Origin: CAVUCE01 sp963739985
Lineage (GTDB): Bacteria; Bacteroidota; Ignavibacteria; Ignavibacteriales; Ignavibacteriaceae
Direction: 5' to 3'
Length of the DNA stretch: 64,000 nucleotides
Assembly (NCBI GenBank): GCA_963739985.1
Contig: CAVUCE010000011.1
Coordinates: forward strand, 3,745-67,744
Shown: piece after piece, positions 39,389 through 48,447 of the stretch
Layout: every line of letters begins with the position of its first letter
Position numbering within the stretch: position 1 is the stretch's first letter
Program-made: the position numbers and the translations under genes
Notes under the pieces: generated by a model
Databases searched by the model: none
Seen by the model: the letters and a program-made list of their open reading frames with translations, nothing else
Told to the model about the DNA's origin: nothing

Positions 39389-40192
39389 TATTTATCCCCT
39401 TATTTTTTCAATATCTCACATCTATAAATGTATATATATATGAAAAATGAAGAGTTTTGGAAAATAAAGATTAAAATTTGAAATGTTTTTTTGGAAATAT
39501 TGTAAGATGTGTAATAGTTGATAAAGATAAAATATTTTAATCGGACTTAAAGTCACCTTAAAATCATACTAGGCTAATTACGGCTATTTTTTAATCAAAA
39601 GCCTTCAATTCTCTCCAAATTGTCAACTAGCTATAACTCTTCAGAAACCATTCGAATAGTAAATGGCACAGAGTTGATACTGATTTTTTCTACCAGTATT
39701 TATTTTGGGAAAAATGCGAATAAGTAAAGCCCCTATTATAGTACTACATAGATATTGTAAATATTTTTATAAAATAATTCTACCTCCACTTGACTTCCCG
39801 CTACAGTTGGAATATATCTAATCGAATAGTTAGTCAAAATAGACTATAGAAAACTTTACAGCTTTTCTATCTAAACTACCTTAAAACTCCTAAATATTTA
39901 AGTTAATAATCACACTTCTATACATTAAAAACTAAGATAGAACCGGTAAAATACAGCCAAACACTAAGTGCAATTAAAGAAATCATTCATTCCTTATTAG
40001 CATCAACTTCAAATCATGGAATAAATAAAATGTCGAACAATACATGTACAAATTCTAACAACAGTACAGATATATTCGGTGAACAAATTTCCGGTAATAA
40101 TTCTACAGAAAACTCACAAGAAAAACCCTTCACATATTCCTGGAACTCGAAGGTTACCGCAAAAAATTAGCAGTAAACCTAAAAGTTTATCA
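39389..40192. other. 804-bp intergenic region with no convincing gene
   Basis: The stretch is very AT-rich and lacks clear genes, tRNA-like folds and terminators. One short frame (40030-40170, +, 46 codons: MSNNTCTNSNNSTDIFGEQI then NNSTENSQEKPFTYSW) is Asn/Ser-rich and has no Shine-Dalgarno. Its frame stays open about 125 nt upstream with no start codon. It may be a relict; I make no gene call. The region upstream of the 39388 lipoprotein presumably carries its promoter. Confidence 0.5.
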
Positions 40193-41389
40193 CTAGAACT
40201 TAACAAACTCAACTCTCCTGTTATTAGCCTTACCTTCGGGAGTGTCATTTGAGTCGATTGGTTTTGTATCGCCGAATCCTTTTGCTGTTAATCTTGATTC
40301 CTCGATGCCAAGGCTTGTAAGTTCAGCTTTCACCGCGTCCGCTCTTTGTTGTGAAAGAGTCACGTTATGCGCAGAACTGCCTGTGTTATCTGTGTAACCG
40401 CTCACTTCAAATTTAAGTCCCGGATTATTTTTCATAATTCTAACAATCATATTCAATGTGCCCATACTTTGAGGTTTTATATCGGCCTTATCAACATCGA
40501 AAGTAATGCCGTGGGTTACTATTTTGGAAGCCGTGAATTTTTTGCCGATCATATTCATAGTACCGCCCGCTGCCGCCCGAACATTAGTGATTAAAATAGG
40601 ATTTGTCATATCGCCGATTCCTCCGAATCCAAATGCAGTTGGAACAACTCCAAGATTAGGTACAACTAAAATTCGGTATTGGTCTACATAACATTTCAAC
40701 TGGTTGTTTTTATATATAACAGCACAATGATGCCATTTGTTGAAAAAGGTATTATCATCTTCATTAGGATAATCGGCACTAAAGCTTTTGGAGAAATAAC
40801 CTATTTCCACTGTACCATTCTCATCAAAACTAACATTTCCTTCTGCATCGTCTCCATTCTCATCTTTATATTTAAGAAAAAGGATGGGACCATCTGCGCT
40901 GCCGTTAGGGTAATAATCAAATTCGATTGTGAATGGATCGGTTAAGTAAGATTTGGTCTTCATGAGTGGATAGACCCGGCAATAGTTCCCTTCTGTAAGA
41001 CTAAAAGCGGCCTTACCTGCTACTTCATTTACAACAGCCTGCCCCGCATCCAAATCCCAGTGAGAGGGGAATTCCCCATTCTGGTCTGCCGTAAAATCAT
41101 CTTCGAATATAATCTTATCTCCTGGGACAAAGTCGTAATTCTGGTAAGCGCTTATACCGTGAGACCGGTTAGGATTCATGGCAGTATTAACATTTGCTTT
41201 GTTTCCCTGACTGCTGTTATTATTATTTTGAGTGTTATCCTTTTTTCCGTCAATGGTTTTATCAATTTTCTCATTCGCTTTTTGTTCCGCTTTATCTTTA
41301 ACGTGTTTTACGAGATCATCAAACTGTGCGTTCGCCGTCATTACAGAGACAAAGAATATTGAGACTAAAAGAATAACTACATTTTTCAT
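40193..41389 (-). CDS. OmpA-family protein with N-terminal low-complexity and concanavalin-like domains
   Basis: A 398-residue secreted protein. I chose ATG 41389, preceded by AAAGGAGAAGAC; the frame extends eight codons further but has no good Shine-Dalgarno there. Signal peptide MKNVVILLVSIFFVSVMTANAQ is followed by a K/D/N-rich linker (KAEQKANEKIDKTIDGKKDN), then a lectin-like sandwich (EDDFTADQNGEFPSHWDLDAG ... CRVYPLM ... KWHHCAVIYKNNQLKCYVDQY). The C-terminus is an OmpA peptidoglycan-binding domain (TFDVDKADIKPQSMGTLNMI, FEVSGYTDNTGSSAHNVTLS, NRRVEFVKF). It likely anchors the envelope while binding a carbohydrate or protein outside. Confidence 0.87.
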   Translation of the reverse strand: MKNVVILLVSIFFVSVMTANAQFDDLVKHVKDKAEQKANEKIDKTIDGKKDNTQNNNNSSQGNKANVNTAMNPNRSHGISAYQNYDFVPGDKIIFEDDFTADQNGEFPSHWDLDAGQAVVNEVAGKAAFSLTEGNYCRVYPLMKTKSYLTDPFTIEFDYYPNGSADGPILFLKYKDENGDDAEGNVSFDENGTVEIGYFSKSFSADYPNEDDNTFFNKWHHCAVIYKNNQLKCYVDQYRILVVPNLGVVPTAFGFGGIGDMTNPILITNVRAAAGGTMNMIGKKFTASKIVTHGITFDVDKADIKPQSMGTLNMIVRIMKNNPGLKFEVSGYTDNTGSSAHNVTLSQQRADAVKAELTSLGIEESRLTAKGFGDTKPIDSNDTPEGKANNRRVEFVKF

Positions 41390-41487
41390 TTTGTCTTCTC
41401 CTTTTACAATCATAAAATTTCATATTATTGCATATTGGGTTACTCGAAAAAAATTATATAGAGCAAAACTCCAAAACCGGTTGGTAA

Positions 41488-43398
41488 TTATTTAAGTATC
41501 ATTAGTTTTTTTGACTGAACAAAATTACCCGCTTCAATCCTATAAAAGTAAACTCCGCTTGCCAGCGAAGATGCGTTAAAGCTTACCGAATATTCTCCCG
41601 GAGATTTTTCCTCGTTTACAAGTTCCGCTACCAGGTTGCCCAAAATATCATATACTGTCAGTTTTACATGCGATAATTTGGGAATTTGATATCTTATTGT
41701 AGTAAGCGGATTAAACGGGTTTGGGAAGTTCTGGTAAAGTCCGTATTCAGAAGGCAGCACCGATTTTAAAGGGGATTTAACGGCAGTAAGGCTTTTATAT
41801 GGCATTACATGCACAACCACATGCTGTACCTCATGTATTTTTCCTATATAACTTGAATTGTCCGGATTGGTAATGGTTGTATCATAAACAAAATCGCCTT
41901 GGAATATAAAACCGCTGCCGGTTTTAGTCCACGATGCATTATTCCCACCGTCAATATCGTTAGGACCTACCGTAAAAACCTGATAGACGTCGGGATTTTC
42001 TTCGAATATAATTGTTGTGTCAATAGAATAAGGACTGGGTTTAACCGCAGGTCCCGCTTCGTATAAATTCCATCCCTGTGTTTCATATAACATTAATCCG
42101 GACATAAAACCTATACCGTTGTATTTTCCGTATTGTTGAAAATCATCCAACCCGATACCGTACATAAAATCCTCACTTGGCGAGGCTGTGGCATGTGCTG
42201 TATATGTATCGTTTTCGAATGAATCGTAGGTATTGTCGATAATTTTTTTGGTTCCCCATAAAGTGCTGGAACCCTTTGCACCAATAACCTCATCGACCGT
42301 AATGCTGCTGTCCTGAAAATCGCCGACAACATACTTGGTAACTTCAGCATTTGAGTGTATAATTTGACTTCCGTATGAAGCCGAGCCAATCGAGTGATCA
42401 CTGTAATTACTGGTGATGACATAATTCTCGCTTATTTTTTCCACCCAGTTTCTTACCGGCACGTAATCAATATTTACAGTTGTATCGCCGTCTGCTCCGT
42501 TTGTTTTGTGTGTAACGGTAAAATAAGGGACATAATATCCTGTAATGTTCGCAATGTCTTTTACATTATCAGCGGTAAAGTTTGCCGTGGCCTGACCTTT
42601 GCCGTCGGTCTGAATGCTGTCTTTATCGAAATGTCCGTTCGTTGCATTTATTTTTACCCACCGGCTTGAAAGCGGAGCGCCGTCGCAATCCTTTACCTGA
42701 AAAACAACCGGTATTGTCTCGTCTCCTTTCATATCTCCCTTGGAAGGTATAATAGAAATCCTTGCATCGATGGCAACGTCATTTCCTCCGAGGTTTCTAA
42801 TGTTTTTTTGATAGGTTCTGATTTTATCGAAGACCGGTTCTATCTGAGATATAGCACTTTGCGCAGCGGTTTGTGATTTGTTCGGATCTGAAAAATCTGC
42901 CTCTGCCGATGCTATTCTTGTTCTGCTGTATGCGTCTTCAAGGTACACGTTAAAATGATACGTCCCGCCTGAATAATCTATTGAACTCCAGATTAAATAA
43001 TCTACACCAGCGACAGACCCCGAGGGAGGAATATCACCGGTTGAAAAATTTTGCTGATGGATAATAACGTTTGTATCCGGATTTGCTGCAAGTTCCTGCG
43101 CCATGGTTCCGTCCATAAATTGAACACACCCTTTTTCAGGGTCTGTGCTGCTTATCTGCGCCATAGGAACCATTGCATCACCCAGTGCAATCCAATTCAG
43201 TAAAGCCTTCTGACTCGCCGGTGTTGTATATTCTCCCAGTGAGTCATCCGGAGGAGGCTGAGGTACGTTCATCTGCACACCGTAAAGAACAACTTCGGGT
43301 GGAGGACAATTGTCGCACTGAGTTGACTGAGAATAGATATTTATGTTTATAAAAAATATCCAGAATAGAAATGAATTAATGATTGTAAACTTTCTCAT
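41488..43398 (-). CDS. Secreted protein with CsgG/FlgO-like N-domain, Big-1-like domain and T9SS sorting domain
   Basis: A protein of about 636 residues; I prefer ATG 43398 (GGAA at -10, signal peptide MRKFTIINSFLFWIFFININIYSQ) to the 43410 ATG. The first domain resembles outer-membrane secretion/FlgO-type proteins (DGTMAQELAANPDTNVIIHQ, AGVDYLIWSSIDYSGGTYHF). An Ig-like Big-1-type domain follows (VFQVKDCDGAPLSSRWVKIN ... DGKGQATANFTADN). The rest is unrecognised until the C-terminal sorting domain (YGLYQNFPNPFNPLTTIRYQI). It starts 23 bp after the stop of the next T9SS protein gene, so the two form an operon. Confidence 0.8.
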   Translation of the reverse strand: MRKFTIINSFLFWIFFININIYSQSTQCDNCPPPEVVLYGVQMNVPQPPPDDSLGEYTTPASQKALLNWIALGDAMVPMAQISSTDPEKGCVQFMDGTMAQELAANPDTNVIIHQQNFSTGDIPPSGSVAGVDYLIWSSIDYSGGTYHFNVYLEDAYSRTRIASAEADFSDPNKSQTAAQSAISQIEPVFDKIRTYQKNIRNLGGNDVAIDARISIIPSKGDMKGDETIPVVFQVKDCDGAPLSSRWVKINATNGHFDKDSIQTDGKGQATANFTADNVKDIANITGYYVPYFTVTHKTNGADGDTTVNIDYVPVRNWVEKISENYVITSNYSDHSIGSASYGSQIIHSNAEVTKYVVGDFQDSSITVDEVIGAKGSSTLWGTKKIIDNTYDSFENDTYTAHATASPSEDFMYGIGLDDFQQYGKYNGIGFMSGLMLYETQGWNLYEAGPAVKPSPYSIDTTIIFEENPDVYQVFTVGPNDIDGGNNASWTKTGSGFIFQGDFVYDTTITNPDNSSYIGKIHEVQHVVVHVMPYKSLTAVKSPLKSVLPSEYGLYQNFPNPFNPLTTIRYQIPKLSHVKLTVYDILGNLVAELVNEEKSPGEYSVSFNASSLASGVYFYRIEAGNFVQSKKLMILK

Positions 43399-43421
43399 TA
43401 TGTATTCCATTTAATAATTTT

Positions 43422-44270
43422 CTATTTTAGAACAATGAGCTTCTTTGCTTGCGAGTAATTGTCTGCTTTAATTCTATATAAGTACACTCCGCTGGAAAGA
43501 GACGAAGCATTAAAATTAACAGAATATTTTCCTGTTGGTTCGTTTTTATTAACCAGGGTTGCCACTTCATTGCCAAGCATGTTGTATATTTTTAATGTTA
43601 CAAAAGTCTGAACCGGGACTTGATATTCAATTGTCGTAGTCGGATTAAATGGGTTCGGATAATTCTGTTTGAGCTCGAATGAATTCGGAGTTTGAACTGT
43701 AGTTTCATTTATTGCTGTTGTACTAGAATAAGAGAGATCATCCATATAGAATGAAGTGCCGGTGTGGGAATTTACCGCGGGCTCAACCATTATTGTAATT
43801 GCCGCCGAATCAGGCGAATCGTTTGCATAGTAAGATATAGGAAGCGAAAATTGCGTCCAAGAACCGATGCTTGAGATAGTTTTGAATATCCCTCCCCCGA
43901 TACCTTTATCTCCTTTATAAAGTGCTGTAATTATAACAAGAGAATCTGAACCGGAAGAAGTGAACTTATAATATCCGGTCAAACTCGACGGCCTGTCGGT
44001 GAATGGAAATTTTGTCTCGAGCGAGGGTGAAATTTGAAACCCGGCGACCGATGCTACTGTTCCGTTTACCGAAGATGAAGCCGAATGCGCATCGGAAGAT
44101 TGTGATATATTAGTAAATTGATCGTTGTTTGTTGTTTGCCAGCCGTCAGGATTTCCGTTTGTCCAGTTTTCAAAACCCGCATTAGGTATTTGAGCTTGAA
44201 TGGCAACTGCCGAAATGATGATAAAAATATAAGTATTTAACACAAAACAGCGAAGCGCTTTTTTACACAT
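43422..44270 (-). CDS. Secreted T9SS cargo with a PCMD-like N-terminal domain
   Basis: A 282-residue exported protein: a membrane/signal segment near residues 11-26 (TYIFIIISAVAIQAQ), then IPNAGFENWTNGNPDGWQTT, the diagnostic opening of carbohydrate-related lectin-like domains in Bacteroidota (often annotated PCMD). The region to about 190 is a beta sandwich. The C-terminal domain starts FELKQNYPNPFNPTTTIEYQ and ends QAKKLIVLK. It is the first gene before 41488-43398 on the same strand, and sits directly downstream of a LuxR-type regulator. Confidence 0.85.
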   Translation of the reverse strand: MCKKALRCFVLNTYIFIIISAVAIQAQIPNAGFENWTNGNPDGWQTTNNDQFTNISQSSDAHSASSSVNGTVASVAGFQISPSLETKFPFTDRPSSLTGYYKFTSSGSDSLVIITALYKGDKGIGGGIFKTISSIGSWTQFSLPISYYANDSPDSAAITIMVEPAVNSHTGTSFYMDDLSYSSTTAINETTVQTPNSFELKQNYPNPFNPTTTIEYQVPVQTFVTLKIYNMLGNEVATLVNKNEPTGKYSVNFNASSLSSGVYLYRIKADNYSQAKKLIVLK

Positions 44271-44440
44271 AAAATTATCCTTTCAATAAATTCCGGATAC
44301 AATAACAGTACATTTCTATACTCAGCACTTTTAATTGTTGGATAACTTAATCTCGTAAGGAAACTCAATCAACTGCCCGTTCGGTTAGTTTTTATTTAAA
44401 AGACTTGCTGTTTTATTAGTTTTGAATGAGAATTGATGCG

Positions 44441-45091
44441 TTACACAATTCTGTTTTTAATAGCCTTTGCAACGGCTTCGGCGCGTGAATTTACATGAAG
44501 TTTTGTATAAATATTATGGAGATGAAATTTTACGGTATGAAAACTGACAAAAAGTTTATCCGCTATCGCCTTGGTACCGTGACCTTCAATTAACGCTTCA
44601 AGTACCTCTTTTTCCCTGTCAGAAAGTAAAGAAGGAGTTAATTGACCGGCGGATGATTGAAAATACTGCAATACTTTCTGCGCTACTTCCCCGGAAAACG
44701 GTGCACCACCGTCGCAGGCTTCCTGTATTGAATTCAGTAGCCTCCCGGAAGGACTTTTCTTTAATATATAACCAACAGCACCGCCTCGAAGAGATTGAAA
44801 TATTTTTTCGCTGTCGCTGTATACCGTCAACATCATTACGCGTAGATTGGGAAATCCATTTTTTAATTCTTTCAAACAACTAATGCCCGATTTCTCAGGC
44901 ATTTCAATATCAAGCAGCAAAATATCAGGAATATCATTTTCAATGTTCGCTAAAGCCTGCTTTATGTTATGATAAGAAGCTACACATTTAAACCCGTCAG
45001 ATTTGTTTAACAAACTGGAAAGTATTTCCATGAAATCATCATCATCATCGAGCATTGCTACTCTAATTATGTTTTTCAGTTCCATATTCAA
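44441..45091 (-). CDS. LuxR/NarL-type response regulator
   Basis: A 216-residue regulator with a receiver domain (acidic pocket in MLDDDDDF near 13-20, phospho-acceptor D61 in LLLDIEMPEKSG, lysine in YILKKS) and a C-terminal LuxR HTH (LSDREKEVLEALIEGHGTKA ... VSFHTVKFHLHNIYTKLHV ... RAEAVAKA). The neighbouring Reg_prop sensor kinase, 69 bp away on the same strand, is its likely partner: a HisKA_3-type kinase is the expected partner of a NarL-type regulator. Downstream lie two T9SS cargo genes and the OmpA gene, possible targets. Confidence 0.92.
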   Translation of the reverse strand: MNMELKNIIRVAMLDDDDDFMEILSSLLNKSDGFKCVASYHNIKQALANIENDIPDILLLDIEMPEKSGISCLKELKNGFPNLRVMMLTVYSDSEKIFQSLRGGAVGYILKKSPSGRLLNSIQEACDGGAPFSGEVAQKVLQYFQSSAGQLTPSLLSDREKEVLEALIEGHGTKAIADKLFVSFHTVKFHLHNIYTKLHVNSRAEAVAKAIKNRIV

Positions 45092-45160
45092 ATATAAGTT
45101 TTGAATTTAAACTCAGATTAATAATTGAAATCCGCAACTGATCGATAGAGCAGTTTTGCG

Positions 45161-48100
45161 TTACAAAGGAAAACTTATTTCCAATATAGTACCTTCCCCC
45201 GGTGTGCTATGAATTGAGCATTTACCTTTTAACTCAGCGGTGTTTTTATGAATGTTCAATAATCCCTTGCCGGGAATAATTTTATCTTTTTCAAATCCTT
45301 TACCGTTATCCTTAACCGATAAATAAATGTTTTTATTTTTTACGGCCAGGCTGAAATCAATTATCGTGCATTCCGAATATTTAATGGCGTTATTGATTGC
45401 TTCTTTAGCAATCAGTTGAAGATTCCTTTTAATTTGAGAGTTTACCTTTACATTATCAATATTGTCGGTATTTATATTCATTTCAATGTTTTTAACTTCA
45501 CAAGTTTCAAAAGCAAAATTTTTAAAATTAAATATAAAATCGTTCAATGTATCATACTTAGGATCAATGGCCCAGATTACATCTATCATTTGGTCAACAA
45601 GGGTCCTCGCAATTTTACCGACTCTAAAAATCGAATTGTTTTCGATTTCTTTGAGAATTTTTCCGTTTCCTTCTTTTTGTTCTTCCTGCTCAATTAAAGC
45701 ATGTTCGGAAAGTATTGCTATTTTCGTCAATCCAGATCCTATTTCATCGTGCAAGTCTTCCGCAATTTTTATTTTTATTTTTTGGATTTCAAGTTTGCGC
45801 TTGTTCTTCATCCTGATCAGGGAAAAAGTAGAAATTGTAATTATTGAAAACCATAGGCTTAAAAACCACCATTTCATGTAAAACGGTTTACTAATTCTGA
45901 AGCTAATCGACGCCATTACGTTGCCTAAAATATCCCCGGAATTAAATGAATTGACCTGAAATGTATATTTACCAGTTTTAAGAGAAGCATACGTAACAGA
46001 ATTCTTATCCACAAGTTTGTTCCATTTTTTTTCAATATTCAACATGCGGTAATTATATACTCTATTTTTGTCCTCCATATTATCGATACGCGTAAACTCA
46101 AAAGTAATATTATCCTGATCACTGGCCAGTATGGGCTTAGAAGTCAGCGGATAATCGGTACCATTTACAAGTATTTTGTTAAAGTAAATTGATGTGTGAA
46201 TAATTTTTTTAGTTTTATCGGGTTCATAAATGTAAATGTCGGTTGAACTGCCGAACACTAACAAATCATTTCTGGATGAAATTGAAAAAAAAGGCATGTT
46301 GGGTATTTCTTCACTAAGTTCGCTGGAAGTTACATAGTCTTCGGTCAATTTTTGGATTCCGTCCTGAGTTGCGATCCAGAGACTGTTATTCTCTGAGAGT
46401 GCGATATCCCATATTCCATTACTTATTAAACCGGAAGAGCGTGACAAAGTAGTGAATTTGTGGTCTCTCATTATAGCCAATCCACCGTACCGTGTTCCTA
46501 TAACTAACTGGCCGTTAGAAGTTTCAGTGATAGCCCTTATAGAAGCATCCGGAAGCCCGTTTGACTGGTCATATTTTAGTACCGTCACAGCTGTATCGTT
46601 GTAGCTTGTTCCAAAATCCTTCATCACTTTATCTCTGGAAAAATAAGTAAGGCCGTGAGCATAACCGCCAAACCAGAAATTCTGTTTGGAATCTTCATAT
46701 ATTATTCTAACTGAATTATCGGGCAATCCGTCGCGGTCAGTATAAATTTTAATTACCCGCCTAGGATTAGAGTTGCTTAAGACTATTACGCCCAGATCAA
46801 GTGCACTCGCCCAAATATTACCCTCATCATCTTCAATACTTTTATATAATCCATAGAATTTAAATCTAGACGAGAGGTTTGTCGATTTTATTAATTTAAG
46901 ATAGGAATGATTTTTTGATAACGGATTTGTATTTATAATTGAATATTCATCTATCGATCCATAACCGTATGTTAAAATAATTTTACCTTCATGATAAGAA
47001 ATAAAGTTTGGGTGCTGATGCAGCGAAAATTTTGATATTACATGAGAGAACGTATGCCAATTATTTACTTTGTCCTTCCAAATTTCCATTAGACCTACAC
47101 TTGTAGTGAACCATGCATGCGAATAATTATCTATTATTGATGTAGTAAAATATTTGCCCTTTGATGCGTTATGAAAGTATTTATTTTTTTCAATTTTAAT
47201 AAGATTTTGATAAACGAGTTTTGAAATTCCGTTATTATTATTCCCTATCCATAAAATACCGGCGTTATCGATCATAGAAAATATTACATTATTATTCTGC
47301 AAGCCATTTTGCTCACTAACTCCCGACAATACATTTAAATCATTTTTATCAACCTTTAATAATCCTCCATTCCCACAGATATAAAGATAATTTAAACTTT
47401 GTACGCTGCTTATATTAAAATAATTTCTTCCTGATTTAAGAGACCTGCTAATAATCGTGTTACCATCTTCCTTTATTAGAGTCCCATTTCTTTTTAAGAA
47501 AAATTGTGTCGCGTTTTTTTCCGAATAAATTGATAGTATATCGTTAAAAAAATCATTTTTTGAATCTGATTTTCGAGTAAAGTTTTGTGAAGTTTTATTA
47601 TACGTAAATAGCCCGTTGCTTGCCCCTACCAGTATATTGCCTTCTGCATCCTCATCAATGGTATTGACTACTCCGATTTCACCTTTATTCTCATTACTAA
47701 TGACTTTATTATGTTTGATCAGAAAAATTGAGCTATCAGTACCGCACCAAATTGTAGAATCGTCTGCTTCATATATAGTAGTAATGGATTCCTGATTCTC
47801 AGGTACATTTAATTTAAAATGAATGATCTTGCCGTCTTTAAATTCATCGATTCCTTCTTCGTTATACCCAATCCACACGGCTCCTCTGTCGTATCTGTCC
47901 GCCACAACAAGTCTAACATCATTAAACGCCAAACCATTATCTGTTGTAAAGTTTTGAAATTCTTTACTATCAAATTTGCTTAAACCTTCCTCTGTTGCGG
48001 CCCAAATAAACCCCAGTGAATCCTGACATAATGAATTGATATTATTTGACACTAAGCCGTCATTCATTGTGTAGTTATGAAAAATTAATTGCTGAGCGCC

Positions 48101-48163
48101 GGTTTGAAAAGTGTGACCGAGAAATAGCAGAATGCACAATATTATTTGATACTTTATTTTCAA
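45161..48163 (-). CDS. Periplasmic Reg_prop/Y_Y_Y sensor histidine kinase (HisKA_3 type)
   Basis: A 1000-residue transmembrane sensor: signal peptide (1-23), an N-terminal propeller of Reg_prop repeats (residues about 30-640, for example SLCQDSLGFIWAATEEGLSK, ENNSLWIATQDGIQKL), a Y_Y_Y domain (about 665-755, with SLKTGKYTFQVNSFNSG) and one TM (about 760-780, MKWWFLSLWFSIITISTF). The cytoplasmic HisKA_3 phospho-site is DLHDEIGSGLTKIAIL with H805, and HATPase_c follows (IAKEAINNAIKYSECT, VKDNGKGFEKDKI, GLLNIHKN). It has no receiver domain, so it signals to the adjacent LuxR regulator. Propeller sensors of this type often detect oligosaccharides or other surface ligands; the ligand here is unknown. 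Intact. Confidence 0.92.
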   Translation of the reverse strand: MKIKYQIILCILLFLGHTFQTGAQQLIFHNYTMNDGLVSNNINSLCQDSLGFIWAATEEGLSKFDSKEFQNFTTDNGLAFNDVRLVVADRYDRGAVWIGYNEEGIDEFKDGKIIHFKLNVPENQESITTIYEADDSTIWCGTDSSIFLIKHNKVISNENKGEIGVVNTIDEDAEGNILVGASNGLFTYNKTSQNFTRKSDSKNDFFNDILSIYSEKNATQFFLKRNGTLIKEDGNTIISRSLKSGRNYFNISSVQSLNYLYICGNGGLLKVDKNDLNVLSGVSEQNGLQNNNVIFSMIDNAGILWIGNNNNGISKLVYQNLIKIEKNKYFHNASKGKYFTTSIIDNYSHAWFTTSVGLMEIWKDKVNNWHTFSHVISKFSLHQHPNFISYHEGKIILTYGYGSIDEYSIINTNPLSKNHSYLKLIKSTNLSSRFKFYGLYKSIEDDEGNIWASALDLGVIVLSNSNPRRVIKIYTDRDGLPDNSVRIIYEDSKQNFWFGGYAHGLTYFSRDKVMKDFGTSYNDTAVTVLKYDQSNGLPDASIRAITETSNGQLVIGTRYGGLAIMRDHKFTTLSRSSGLISNGIWDIALSENNSLWIATQDGIQKLTEDYVTSSELSEEIPNMPFFSISSRNDLLVFGSSTDIYIYEPDKTKKIIHTSIYFNKILVNGTDYPLTSKPILASDQDNITFEFTRIDNMEDKNRVYNYRMLNIEKKWNKLVDKNSVTYASLKTGKYTFQVNSFNSGDILGNVMASISFRISKPFYMKWWFLSLWFSIITISTFSLIRMKNKRKLEIQKIKIKIAEDLHDEIGSGLTKIAILSEHALIEQEEQKEGNGKILKEIENNSIFRVGKIARTLVDQMIDVIWAIDPKYDTLNDFIFNFKNFAFETCEVKNIEMNINTDNIDNVKVNSQIKRNLQLIAKEAINNAIKYSECTIIDFSLAVKNKNIYLSVKDNGKGFEKDKIIPGKGLLNIHKNTAELKGKCSIHSTPGEGTILEISFPL

Positions 48164-48380
48164 AACTGTTTATTCTTTACAGTGTTTTTTTGACAGACGA
48201 GAACAAATCCCATAAATAGAATCGAGTAAATGAGATACAGGAAAGATTTACCACCATTTAATTGGAAAATAATATTGAACTATGTTAAATGGTAGTTATA
48301 AAAGAAACGCGTGTTTCACAGCACGGGGTGTTTAGGGTGTGTTGGAATACGAAAAGAACTATAATTCAAATTTAGCGACA

Positions 48381-48428
48381 AAAATAAAAACAGCGCGTTA
48401 GAATTCATTTAATAACAAATCTAACGCA
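48381..48428 (-). terminator. Rho-independent terminator of the M3 peptidase gene
   Basis: On the minus strand GCGTTAGA pairs with TCTAACGC across a loop of 17 nt, followed by GCTGTTTTTATTTTTG. It begins about 20 bp after the peptidase stop. Confidence 0.85.
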
Positions 48429-48447
48429 CTTTATGAAATAATTTTGC

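Noticed and set aside
40030..40170. 46-codon Asn/Ser-rich frame in the 39.4-40.2 kb gap
   Set aside because: Low complexity, no Shine-Dalgarno, frame open upstream with no start codon; too weak to call.
45416..45881. Overlapping frames of 93 and 139 residues antisense to the sensor kinase
   Set aside because: They lie opposite the conserved HisKA_3/HATPase region and mirror its codons; typical shadow frames.
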